DNA of 64,000 nt from Salinicoccus halitifaciens (GTDB lineage: Bacteria > Bacillota > Bacilli > Staphylococcales > Salinicoccaceae). How positions within the stretch are numbered: position 1 is the stretch's first letter; each line of letters opens with the position of its first letter. Made by a program: the position numbers and the translations under genes. Below are positions 29,298 through 36,433 of this stretch, piece after piece. The stretch is from the NCBI RefSeq assembly GCF_021026095.1, contig NZ_JAJNCU010000003.1, positions 310,001 through 374,000 of the forward strand, in the 5' to 3' direction. The notes beneath the pieces were generated by a model. The model was not told the DNA's origin, searched no databases, and saw nothing but the letters and a program-made list of their open reading frames with translations.

Positions 29298-30221
29298 CTA
29301 CACCTCTATCATAGTCATTTTACGGATGAATATAAAACCGATCACTTCAGAGACGAGCGCTCCGGCGAGCAGCATGCGTCCGATCGGTTCAGTGACAAGC
29401 AGGCTCATGTAATCAGGGTTGATGATGTAGAGCAGAATGCCCACAACCAGAGGAAGCAACCCGATGATCAATCCTGAAAGTTTTCCCTGGGCGGTCAGTG
29501 TACGGAGCTGGTTTTCTATCCTTGTCCGTTCACGGATCGTTTCCAGTATCTTATCAAGCAGGTAGACGAGGTTACCCCCGACCTGCCGCTGGATCATGAT
29601 GGATTCGACCAGCATGTCGAGTTCCGCGCTCGGCATCCGCCGTTTCCAGTCCTGAAGCGCATCTTCAAGCCTTGTGCCGTACTGGAGCGTCTTCAGCACA
29701 TGCTGCACCTCTTCCTTCATGGGGGAATAGGATTCCTCCTCGACCATCTGCAGTGCCTGAAGCAGACTGAAGCCCGCCCGCAGAGAGCCGCTGATCGAAG
29801 TGATCATTCCGGGAAGCGCCTCGTTGAATTGCTTGATGCGGTTGCGTTTCTTCCTTTCAAGGAGAATACGCGGCACGAAGTAGCCGAAAAGGGCCCCCAG
29901 AAGGGACAGGATGAAGTCGTTTGAAATCATGTATATTATGCCCCCGGCTATGATGAAGGCCATCACCCTGAAAGCGGTGAACTCCTCCACCTTCATCAAG
30001 ACACCGGCCGCAGTCAGCTCACTTTCCAGTCTTTCACGCTTCCGGCTCTTCTTTCCCCTTTTGACAAGGAGGTTTTTAAGGGCAGTGTTGCCCTTCCTAA
30101 GGCCGCCTTTCAAAGAGAAAGGTTCTTCCGATTGCACGCCTTCCGGTGTCCTTGCGGCAGAGACGGCCATGAAAATAAGAAAGAACGTCATGAATGTACC
30201 TGTAATCAGGATGACTTCCAT
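29298..30221 (-). CDS. tadB: Tad pilus inner-membrane protein TadB (T2SF domain)
   Basis: 307 residues. An N-terminal helix, a pair of helices at about 88-125, the cytoplasmic T2SSF domain (ITSISGSLRAGFSLLQALQ, LVESIMIQRQVGGNLVYLL) and two C-terminal helices (about 245-300) follow the TadB pattern. GGAGTG precedes the ATG. The gap to tadA is four bases. Confidence 0.92.
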   Translation of the reverse strand: MEVILITGTFMTFFLIFMAVSAARTPEGVQSEEPFSLKGGLRKGNTALKNLLVKRGKKSRKRERLESELTAAGVLMKVEEFTAFRVMAFIIAGGIIYMISNDFILSLLGALFGYFVPRILLERKKRNRIKQFNEALPGMITSISGSLRAGFSLLQALQMVEEESYSPMKEEVQHVLKTLQYGTRLEDALQDWKRRMPSAELDMLVESIMIQRQVGGNLVYLLDKILETIRERTRIENQLRTLTAQGKLSGLIIGLLPLVVGILLYIINPDYMSLLVTEPIGRMLLAGALVSEVIGFIFIRKMTMIEV

Positions 30222-30225
30222 TCAA

Positions 30226-31641
30226 TCACTCCTTTTCCATGAACAGGGCAGCAGGCAGATCGATGCCTTCCTGTTCCAGCTGTTCGTAGAACTGGGGACG
30301 GATGCCTGTAGGCACCAGTTTGCCGATGATTTTTCCATCCCCACCGACACCGTCCTGTTTGAAGACGAATATGTCCTGGAGGACGATGACGTCCCCTTCC
30401 ATTCCCTGCACTTCCGTGATGCTGGTGATCCGCCTCGTACCATCGTTGAGCCGGCTCTGCTGGATGATCAGATGCAGCGCACCTGCAATCTGTTCGCGGA
30501 TGGCTTTGATCGGCAGATCCATGCCTGCCATCAGCACCATCGTTTCAAGCCGGGAGACCATGTCACGCGGACTGTTCGAGTGCCCTGTTGCGAGTGAGCC
30601 ATCATGTCCGGTGTTCATCGCCTGAAGCATGTCGAGGGCCTCACCGCTCCGCACCTCACCGATGACGATGCGGTCCGGACGCATACGGAGGGAGTTCCTC
30701 ACGAGGTCCCTGATCGTCACAGCACCCGTCCCCTCGATGTTCGCAGGTCGTGTTTCGAGCGACACCACATGTTCCTGGCCAAGCTGAAGTTCGGCCGCAT
30801 CTTCAATGGTGACGATGCGGTCTTTATTGGAAATAAAGGAAGACAATACGTTCAATGTCGTCGTCTTGCCGGAGCCTGTACCGCCGCTTACGAAAATGTT
30901 CAGTTTGCCTTCGACACATGCCTGGATGAATGCCGCCATCTCTTCGGTCAATGTACCGAAACGGATGAGGTCATGTATGGTGAATGGATCTTTCGCAAAT
31001 TTCCGGATGGTAATCGTCGGTCCGCCGAGCGCAAGCGGGGGAATGATCGCATTGACACGCGAGCCGTCCTTCAGGCGGGCATCCACCATCGGGCTGCTTT
31101 CATCCACCCGCCGTCCAAGCGGGGAGAGGATCTTCTCAAGCACTGCCATGACATGGTCATCATCCCTGAAAGTGACATCCGTCAGGGACAATTTCCCTTT
31201 GCGTTCCGCATAGACGTGCTTCGGGCCGTTGACCATCACTTCCGACACATCTTCATCCAGAAGCAGCGGGTTGATCGGACCGTAACCCGTCAGATCGTTC
31301 TTCAGTTCGACCTTCAGCTTCTCGATGTTTCCGATATTTTGAAGATGGTTGTTTTCCTGGAGGATGTCCTGGATGATTTCATCCATGTCCATGACGATGT
31401 CCTCAATATCTTCGTCCTTGCGTTCTTTCATGATGAACTTCAGTGTCAGATCCTTCAGCTCAAAATACTCGGCATCCGGTTCATCGATGGGTTTCGGTAC
31501 CGGCTTCAACGCTTTCTCCTGCCTGACCGGCGGCAGTTGGTCTTCTGCTTCTCCTACAGGCGCAATATCCACCGGTGTTTCTTTTTTACCGGCACTGCTG
31601 TCGCCCTTGTCTTTTGTCTGTAACCTGGCTAATAGGCTCAT
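30226..31641 (-). CDS. tadA: Tad pilus assembly ATPase TadA/CpaF
   Basis: Secretion-ATPase superfamily protein of 471 residues. Residues about 1-65 are variable. The N-terminal domain ends with [16 protein letters not shown]; the ATPase core has Walker A ([13 protein letters not shown]), the Asp box, Walker B region ([19 protein letters not shown]) and the [13 protein letters not shown] histidine box. It powers polymerisation of Flp subunits. Its start overlaps the tadZ stop (ATGA). Confidence 0.95.
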   Translation of the reverse strand: MSLLARLQTKDKGDSSAGKKETPVDIAPVGEAEDQLPPVRQEKALKPVPKPIDEPDAEYFELKDLTLKFIMKERKDEDIEDIVMDMDEIIQDILQENNHLQNIGNIEKLKVELKNDLTGYGPINPLLLDEDVSEVMVNGPKHVYAERKGKLSLTDVTFRDDDHVMAVLEKILSPLGRRVDESSPMVDARLKDGSRVNAIIPPLALGGPTITIRKFAKDPFTIHDLIRFGTLTEEMAAFIQACVEGKLNIFVSGGTGSGKTTTLNVLSSFISNKDRIVTIEDAAELQLGQEHVVSLETRPANIEGTGAVTIRDLVRNSLRMRPDRIVIGEVRSGEALDMLQAMNTGHDGSLATGHSNSPRDMVSRLETMVLMAGMDLPIKAIREQIAGALHLIIQQSRLNDGTRRITSITEVQGMEGDVIVLQDIFVFKQDGVGGDGKIIGKLVPTGIRPQFYEQLEQEGIDLPAALFMEKE

Positions 31642-32387
31642 ACTTCAATCACCTGCTTTTTGTCGATTGTTTCAATGATATGATTGGCAATCTTCCTGAT
31701 TTTTTTTGAGAAACGGTGTTTCGGGCTGCTCGTAACAAAAGGGACGCCCCGATCCAGTGAATAGGATATTTCTTTCAGTGCATAAGGCAAATAAAATAAC
31801 TTGTCCTGTGCCACCTTCAGATGCTCATGCAGCTTCTTCGTTTCCATCAATGTCGGTATGGTGTTTTTATTGACGATAAGGCGCACCTTTTCCTCATGGT
31901 CAAGTGCATCAAGCGTCTCCACCATGAGGCGCGTATTCTTCAGGGCTGCGATGCCCGGTGTTGTAACGACCATGATGGAATCCGCCAGATCCATCAGCAC
32001 CATATTCTGTTCGGTCAGACCATGGTGCGTCTCCACGATGATTAAATCAGCCTGGGATTTCAGATTTCCAATTGCCAGGGAGAGGTCCTCTGCATCGACA
32101 AGGTCGGCATACTCCGGGCGCATCGGCGCAGGCAGCAGCCTCACACCTGAAGCGTGCATCGTACAGAATGCATGGATATTCGTAAAATCATTGCGTTCAA
32201 CTGCTTCCTTGATGCTGATGCCGGGTGTCAGATCGAGTGCCAGTGCCATATCACCGAATTGCAGATCGCCATCCACCAGTATCGTACGCTTCCCCCGATC
32301 CTGCATCGTCAGGGCGAGATTCGTCGCAATGACGGTCTTACCCGCACCTCCCACTGCACTTGCCACCAATATGATTTCAGCGGTCAT
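31638..32387 (-). CDS. tadZ: TadZ/CpaE-like ParA ATPase
   Basis: A MinD/ParA-type protein of about 249 residues with a deviant Walker A (ASAVGGAGKTVIATNLAL) and DGDLQFGDMA. TadZ localises Tad machinery at cell poles in other bacteria. There is no obvious N-terminal receiver-like domain, which longer CpaE proteins have. The ATG at 32387 is eight bases after AAAGGTG; GTG at 32396 is also possible. Confidence 0.88.
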   Translation of the reverse strand: MTAEIILVASAVGGAGKTVIATNLALTMQDRGKRTILVDGDLQFGDMALALDLTPGISIKEAVERNDFTNIHAFCTMHASGVRLLPAPMRPEYADLVDAEDLSLAIGNLKSQADLIIVETHHGLTEQNMVLMDLADSIMVVTTPGIAALKNTRLMVETLDALDHEEKVRLIVNKNTIPTLMETKKLHEHLKVAQDKLFYLPYALKEISYSLDRGVPFVTSSPKHRFSKKIRKIANHIIETIDKKQVIEV

Positions 32388-32408
32388 CGCCACCACACCT
32401 TTCTTCTA

Positions 32409-33374
32409 TCATTCATTCTCAAGCTTGATTATACGGCTGCTGATCCAGCCCTGATGTCCGGATTTCGTTTCCACATGCATCCAGACACGGCCGTCGACAT
32501 CAGTCTCTTCTTCGTTCTTCGTAATGAGAGAATCCCCCGCTTCCACCACTGTAAGCACATCCGCTTCAAGGGAAGGACCGCTTCTGACATGTGCCCGCTC
32601 AGGGAGCACGAGCATGTCCGGTGAATCTACTGCTTCTTCGCTCTGGGACTCTTCTTCATCAACTTCATCTGCCGGCATTTCCGATGCTTCAGCTTTTCCT
32701 TCAACGATATCTCCAGCCGTCTTCAATCTGCTGCTCAAAATCAGCTGCAGACTGCCCCGTCCACTTGCATCGACGACACCGACTGCATCTTCCTGTGTCA
32801 TCTCCAGCGTTACAGCGACATATTCCGCTGCGGCTTCACCTTCCGCCTTTTCACTCATGCGCTGGCCGACTGCCAGCACATTCACATCCGAAAATATTAT
32901 TTCTGCAGGCGGTCCTGCTTCCGAACTTTCTTCCGATGCTGAAAGTACGACGTCCACCCGATCTCCGGGTTCGATCATGTTCGATACGGATTTTACATAG
33001 TCCACACTGACTGATACGGCCCTGTAGCCCTCAGCCACTTTCTTGGATACCATATCCGCCTGCTCTTCCTGTTCGATACGCTGAGTGAGCAATACTTCAC
33101 CCGAAGCAAGTGATGCGTTCGTGTATTCCCCGACCGCTTTACTTTTGTCCCTGATTGCGGACGGATGCATTTCCGACTCCCGCACTTCAATCATTTTAAG
33201 GTTTTCTTCCGTAAGCTGTGTGTTCTCTTCGATATCCATGGCTGCAGCAACCACTTGGGTCATCACAGGCTGTTCCGTCTCGGCCGCACCGGTCTGCTGT
33301 ATGAATATGTAGAAGGCACCTGTCGTAAGCAGCCCCGACAGTACCGCCAGCATCAATATTTTTTTCGGTTTCAT
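32409..33374 (-). CDS. cpaB: CpaB/RcpC-like pilus protein with C-terminal SH3 domain
   Basis: 321 residues. A membrane helix at 7-25 anchors an extracytoplasmic SAF domain (about 40-110, VVAAAMDIEENTQLTEENL) and the RcpC/CpaB domain (about 110-215). A very acidic linker (about 220-250) leads to a bacterial SH3 domain (about 255-318, RAHVRSGPSLEADVLTVVE, W-rich end HQGWISSRI). RcpC sits in the periplasm of didermis; here the SH3 module suggests contact with peptidoglycan. Confidence 0.88.
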   Translation of the reverse strand: MKPKKILMLAVLSGLLTTGAFYIFIQQTGAAETEQPVMTQVVAAAMDIEENTQLTEENLKMIEVRESEMHPSAIRDKSKAVGEYTNASLASGEVLLTQRIEQEEQADMVSKKVAEGYRAVSVSVDYVKSVSNMIEPGDRVDVVLSASEESSEAGPPAEIIFSDVNVLAVGQRMSEKAEGEAAAEYVAVTLEMTQEDAVGVVDASGRGSLQLILSSRLKTAGDIVEGKAEASEMPADEVDEEESQSEEAVDSPDMLVLPERAHVRSGPSLEADVLTVVEAGDSLITKNEEETDVDGRVWMHVETKSGHQGWISSRIIKLENE

Positions 33375-33384
33375 TACATTCCAC

Positions 33385-34293
33385 CTACCGTGTCAATTTA
33401 ATCGTATATGCACCACGGTCCAGTGGTGCGTCTGAATCTGATTCTCCCGCGCCGACCCTCTTAATGAAAATGCCGCTGATGGAGTCATCCTTCGAATCCA
33501 TCGGCTTGGCGAGATAAAAATAAGCAAACCCTGTTATTTCTACACTTTTCACCTGTTTACCGTCCCCGCCGAGCGGCTTGTAGACCGGAATCAGCATAAT
33601 CCTTGAACAATCCCGCTGTTGATAGTCCCCATCCGGATAAGGGCAGTTATTTATCCTGTAGTTGACACCCTCTCTGGTTGCCCCTGCGATGTTGCCGGTC
33701 TGGGTATTGACGACATCGCCCACTTTGAGTTTTTCATCAAAGCCATGCTTGAGAGATTCTCCGTATGATTTCGCCCCGGGCCCTTCCAATGCCAGTATGC
33801 CGAAGTTTCCCATCTCGGAATCTCCTGCGTCCACCTTTAAGGTGTAGGTCTGCCCATACACCAGTGCCATCGATTCGTTCAACCCAAGCGGCACAGTACC
33901 GAAACCTGCGGTCATCGCATGCAGTCCGGCTTTTGCATCTGCACCGATCATTACACTGTCGACGCCGAATAATGATGAAAAGAAGAGTGGAACGTCCCTT
34001 CCGACCCCGACGTGAAGCTGGGACTCACCCTCTATATTGGAAAACAGGAGACTGTCCGATTCACCGTGGTGAGTGAGGATTTCACCGACCACCTGATTGA
34101 CCTTCTCACCTGAGTTGGGCAGTTCCTGTGCACCTGACAGTGCTGCTGCGTTGGCAGTCTTCTGCATATGACTCTTCGTCATATAAAGATGGCCTGCATC
34201 AACGACAAGGCCAAGCATTCCAAGTGCGAGCATCATGCCGAGGGCCATGAGGAGGAAGGCATTTCCATCTTCTTTTTTCAGAAAAATTCTCAT
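33385..34293 (-). CDS. TadG-like pseudopilin/assembly protein
   Basis: 302 residues. The N-terminus has an Flp/Tad-type basic-charged start (KKEDGNAFLLMALGMMLALGMLGLVVDAGHLYM), shown by KKEDGNAFLLMALGM: a hydrophobic helix with a Glu before it, followed by a large extracytoplasmic domain that contains two cysteines (NCPYPDGDYQQRDC) which could be disulfide-linked. This matches the Tad_N/TadG group thought to modify or anchor pili. GGAGTG precedes the ATG. Confidence 0.8.
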   Translation of the reverse strand: MRIFLKKEDGNAFLLMALGMMLALGMLGLVVDAGHLYMTKSHMQKTANAAALSGAQELPNSGEKVNQVVGEILTHHGESDSLLFSNIEGESQLHVGVGRDVPLFFSSLFGVDSVMIGADAKAGLHAMTAGFGTVPLGLNESMALVYGQTYTLKVDAGDSEMGNFGILALEGPGAKSYGESLKHGFDEKLKVGDVVNTQTGNIAGATREGVNYRINNCPYPDGDYQQRDCSRIMLIPVYKPLGGDGKQVKSVEITGFAYFYLAKPMDSKDDSISGIFIKRVGAGESDSDAPLDRGAYTIKLTR

Positions 34294-34297
34294 GACA

Positions 34298-34672
34298 TCA
34301 CTCCACTCTCGTCGTCGAACTCGTCTTCACTGTAAAGGGGAGGGCATAATCTCCAAGAGGATTGAAAATCTGCTCGGGGTAGGTAATTTCCACTGTGACA
34401 TAAGTCCCTGGATCCTTTTCTCCTGATGGAGACACACTCACACTGAGTTGTGAGGCATCACCCGCGTTAAAATTGTCGATTGCATATGACGTCACCATCG
34501 CATCCGACTCCCCGAGCCCCGCCATGCGTGCTGCATCCTGTGTCACGAGCTCCAACTGCAACTGTGAATGGATGACACGTCCAAAATCGACGACGCCGAT
34601 GAGCAGAAAAAAGATGAGCGGCACAAGAATCGCAAATTCTACAGTCGATTGACCATTCTCCCGCCTTATCAT
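34298..34672 (-). CDS. tadE: TadE-like pseudopilin
   Basis: 124 residues. The NGQSTVEFAILVPLIFFLLIG start is the TadE motif (cleavage-type segment GQSTVEF followed by a hydrophobic helix). TadE is processed by the prepilin peptidase and needed for Flp pilus formation. The start overlaps the prepilin peptidase stop (ATGA). Confidence 0.9.
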   Translation of the reverse strand: MIRRENGQSTVEFAILVPLIFFLLIGVVDFGRVIHSQLQLELVTQDAARMAGLGESDAMVTSYAIDNFNAGDASQLSVSVSPSGEKDPGTYVTVEITYPEQIFNPLGDYALPFTVKTSSTTRVE

Positions 34673-35109
34673 AGGAGTTCCACATCCATCAATAGTGCCA
34701 GAACAGCCCCGCCCGCAATCGCCACACCATACGGCATGCCGACACCAAGTGACTTCTTGAAACCGCCCCGCATGATAATGACGATAATCGCAAGCATCGC
34801 TCCGATCACTGCCGTATATATGAATGTCTCCAGTACAAAACCACTGCCTTTGAGCGCACCGATGAGACCGAGCAATTTAACATCCCCTGCACCCATTCCT
34901 CCCAGAATATAAGGGATGAGCAGCAGTGCCAGACCGGCAGCAAAGCCGAGTAAGGCATCACCGAGCCCGCTGAAGCCGGCGGATGCGATATTCAAGCTGA
35001 GAGCAACCAGTAATGAGGGAAATATTACTTTGTTATATATTTTTCTTTTGCGGAGGTCCGTGACCACGCAGACTGCAAGTACGACAATTAAAAAGACATT
35101 AATCAGCAT
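34669..35109 (-). CDS. tadV: Prepilin peptidase, TadV/CpaA type (A24)
   Basis: 146 residues with four to five membrane segments. The two catalytic aspartates are D18 (TDLRKRKI) and D76 (GAGDVKLL). It lacks the N-methyltransferase domain of PilD, as TadV does. It should cleave Flp, TadE and possibly the TadG-like protein. A terminator stands between it and flp, so it is read through from the flp promoter at a lower level. Confidence 0.92.
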   Translation of the reverse strand: MLINVFLIVVLAVCVVTDLRKRKIYNKVIFPSLLVALSLNIASAGFSGLGDALLGFAAGLALLLIPYILGGMGAGDVKLLGLIGALKGSGFVLETFIYTAVIGAMLAIIVIIMRGGFKKSLGVGMPYGVAIAGGAVLALLMDVELL

Positions 35110-35135
35110 ATATCCTCTTCCTTCCGGTCTTCTTA

Positions 35136-35169
35136 TAAAAAAACAGACCCATCAACGAGTGTGGGTCTG
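35136..35169 (-). terminator. Attenuating terminator behind flp
   Basis: On the minus strand CAGACCCA pairs with TGGGTCTG and runs into seven T. It lies inside the operon between flp and tadV. Confidence 0.85.
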
Positions 35170-35191
35170 CAGGTGAAGTGCTTAAAGTGAC

Positions 35192-35377
35192 TTAAACGCC
35201 GCCGCCGACTGCACCGTTTATCGCATTCACGATATTCTGGAAGATGTTCTCGAACTGATCTGTAAGCAGTGCAAAAGCGACTACGATTACGACAACGAGC
35301 ATTCCCAAAATCAGACCGTATTCCGTCATGCCCTGTCCTTCTTCTTCTAAAAATAAACCGTTAATGAAATTCATCAT
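35192..35377 (-). CDS. flp: Flp-type pilin
   Basis: 61 residues. The prepilin peptidase site is G14-Q15 in EEEGQGMTEYGLIL, with Glu and Tyr at +5 and +6 of the mature protein as Flp pilins require. A hydrophobic helix and a short glycine-rich tail follow. Mature pilin would be about 47 residues. AGGAGG with good spacing and the terminator right after the gene point to high expression. Confidence 0.93.
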   Translation of the reverse strand: MMNFINGLFLEEEGQGMTEYGLILGMLVVVIVVAFALLTDQFENIFQNIVNAINGAVGGGV

Positions 35378-35396
35378 ATGTACTTCCTCCTAATTT

Positions 35397-35771
35397 TTAA
35401 TGGCGTGCTTCCGGGTTACATTGTGGTATTTTTTCAGCAAATCCGAGGGTGTCACCGGTTGAGACTTTGTTTCCGAGTGTCCCTGCAGGCAGTTCGATGA
35501 CGGAGCGGGCTTTTTTGAACCTTCCGCCAATCTTCCCGGGTGTGAGGTGCCTTTCAATCCCGACGACCTCGTTCTCTCTATTGATGTAGATGACATCGAT
35601 GCCGAACTTCATGAAGAAGGTATGGATTGAACTGCAGGGACTGAGATGAAGTGCTGCGTGCCGGTTCATATCTCGCTTGAACATCAAACCTTTGAATCGG
35701 GTCCAGAAATTATGCGCCTGTCTGACGTCATCTGCGATCACGGTGCCGGTCGTGCAGTTGATCAGTTTCAT
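35397..35771 (-). CDS. DUF192 family protein
   Basis: 124 residues with the DUF192 marks FKGLMFKRDM, HTFFMKFGIDVIYINRENEV and the closing VIELPAGT. Many members have a signal peptide; this one does not. DUF192 genes are frequent next to tad loci, but their role is unknown. AAAGGAGG lies ten bases before the ATG. It appears to be the first gene of the pilus operon. Confidence 0.88.
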   Translation of the reverse strand: MKLINCTTGTVIADDVRQAHNFWTRFKGLMFKRDMNRHAALHLSPCSSIHTFFMKFGIDVIYINRENEVVGIERHLTPGKIGGRFKKARSVIELPAGTLGNKVSTGDTLGFAEKIPQCNPEARH

Positions 35772-35877
35772 CCGGATGGAGCCTCCTTTGGTGGGGTGGT
35801 CGTTTTGCTGTGTGATCTACAAGTCATATTATGCACTCATAACTCCTGAACAGATATCCCCCATCGCTCTCATTGTG

Positions 35878-35929
35878 GGAAGTGTGCTTCCAATAAGAGC
35901 AGGCTCCCATAAGGGGAGGAGCGGGCTCC
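35878..35929. repeat. Three short inverted-repeat stems upstream of the tad operon
   Basis: GGAAGTGTGCTTCC (35878-35891), GAGCAGGCTC (35897-35906) and GGAGCGGGCTCC (35918-35929) recur about every 20 bp with related linkers. They lie in the 257-bp space before the DUF192 gene. Confidence 0.55.
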
Positions 35930-35965
35930 TATTCCTGGGACCGCCGGTCGTTTCAGGGATTGCAT

Positions 35966-36007
35966 ACAAAAAGACAGGGAGTGAATGGTCACTCCCTGTC
36001 TTTTTGT
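35966..36007. terminator. Strong bidirectional terminator
   Basis: A 19-bp perfect stem (ACAAAAAGACAGGGAGTGA and complement) with an ATGG loop, flanked by T-runs on both strands. It ends the minus-strand regulator cluster before the tad operon. Confidence 0.95.
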
Positions 36008-36028
36008 GTCAACTATGCACTTCATTCG

Positions 36029-36271
36029 TCACGGGCCGATTTCAAACTCCGGAGAAATCTCCGGTTCCCGGTATCGGTAAACCTTGTGTTCCGCTTCCTG
36101 GATCTGTTTAATGATTCCCTGTTTGACAAGCAGGGAGATGACAGATTCCAGACATTCCGCCTTTTCGCCCAGACAGGCTGAGAGGTCTTCGAGTGAATGG
36201 GTGGATTGCGGGTCGGATTGAAACAACATCAGGCATTCCATCTGCAAAGGAAGGATCATCCTGTTATTCAT
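36029..36271 (-). CDS. Small winged-helix-like protein, unknown role
   Basis: 80 residues from the ATG at 36271, which has GAGGAGGGGAAGGG directly upstream. Residues about 8-60 look like a winged helix (MECLMLFQSDPQSTHSLEDL, SVISLLVKQGIIKQI), followed by a short acidic tail. I do not recognise a named family. It lies behind the LuxR-type regulator and the 32-residue ORF, in the same direction, and may help control the pilus genes. Confidence 0.65.
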   Translation of the reverse strand: MNNRMILPLQMECLMLFQSDPQSTHSLEDLSACLGEKAECLESVISLLVKQGIIKQIQEAEHKVYRYREPEISPEFEIGP

Positions 36272-36321
36272 CCCTTCCCCTCCTCTTCTGATCCGGCGAT
36301 CTTGACCCTGAGGGGCCCCGA

Positions 36322-36420
36322 TCACCTTTTCTGTTCTTTATAATATAATTTGAATCCGGGTCTGTCTTTATCATACCCATATTGTGCTGCCAGGTATATC
36401 CACTTCTGCTCCCATTTCAA
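36322..36420 (-). CDS. Short 32-residue ORF after the LuxR-type gene
   Basis: A TTG at 36420 preceded by AAAGAAAGG opens a 32-codon frame rich in aromatic and charged residues (LKWEQKWIYLAAQ, KLYYKEQKR). It starts 13 bp after the regulator stop. Composition looks coding, but the start codon and its spacing are weak. Confidence 0.4.
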   Translation of the reverse strand: MKWEQKWIYLAAQYGYDKDRPGFKLYYKEQKR

Positions 36421-36433
36421 GAACCTTTCTTTG

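Noticed and set aside
30604-31623. 339-codon plus-strand ORF opposite tadA
   Set aside because: Shadow of tadA in the antisense direction; histidine-rich composition is typical of such mirrors in GC-rich genes.
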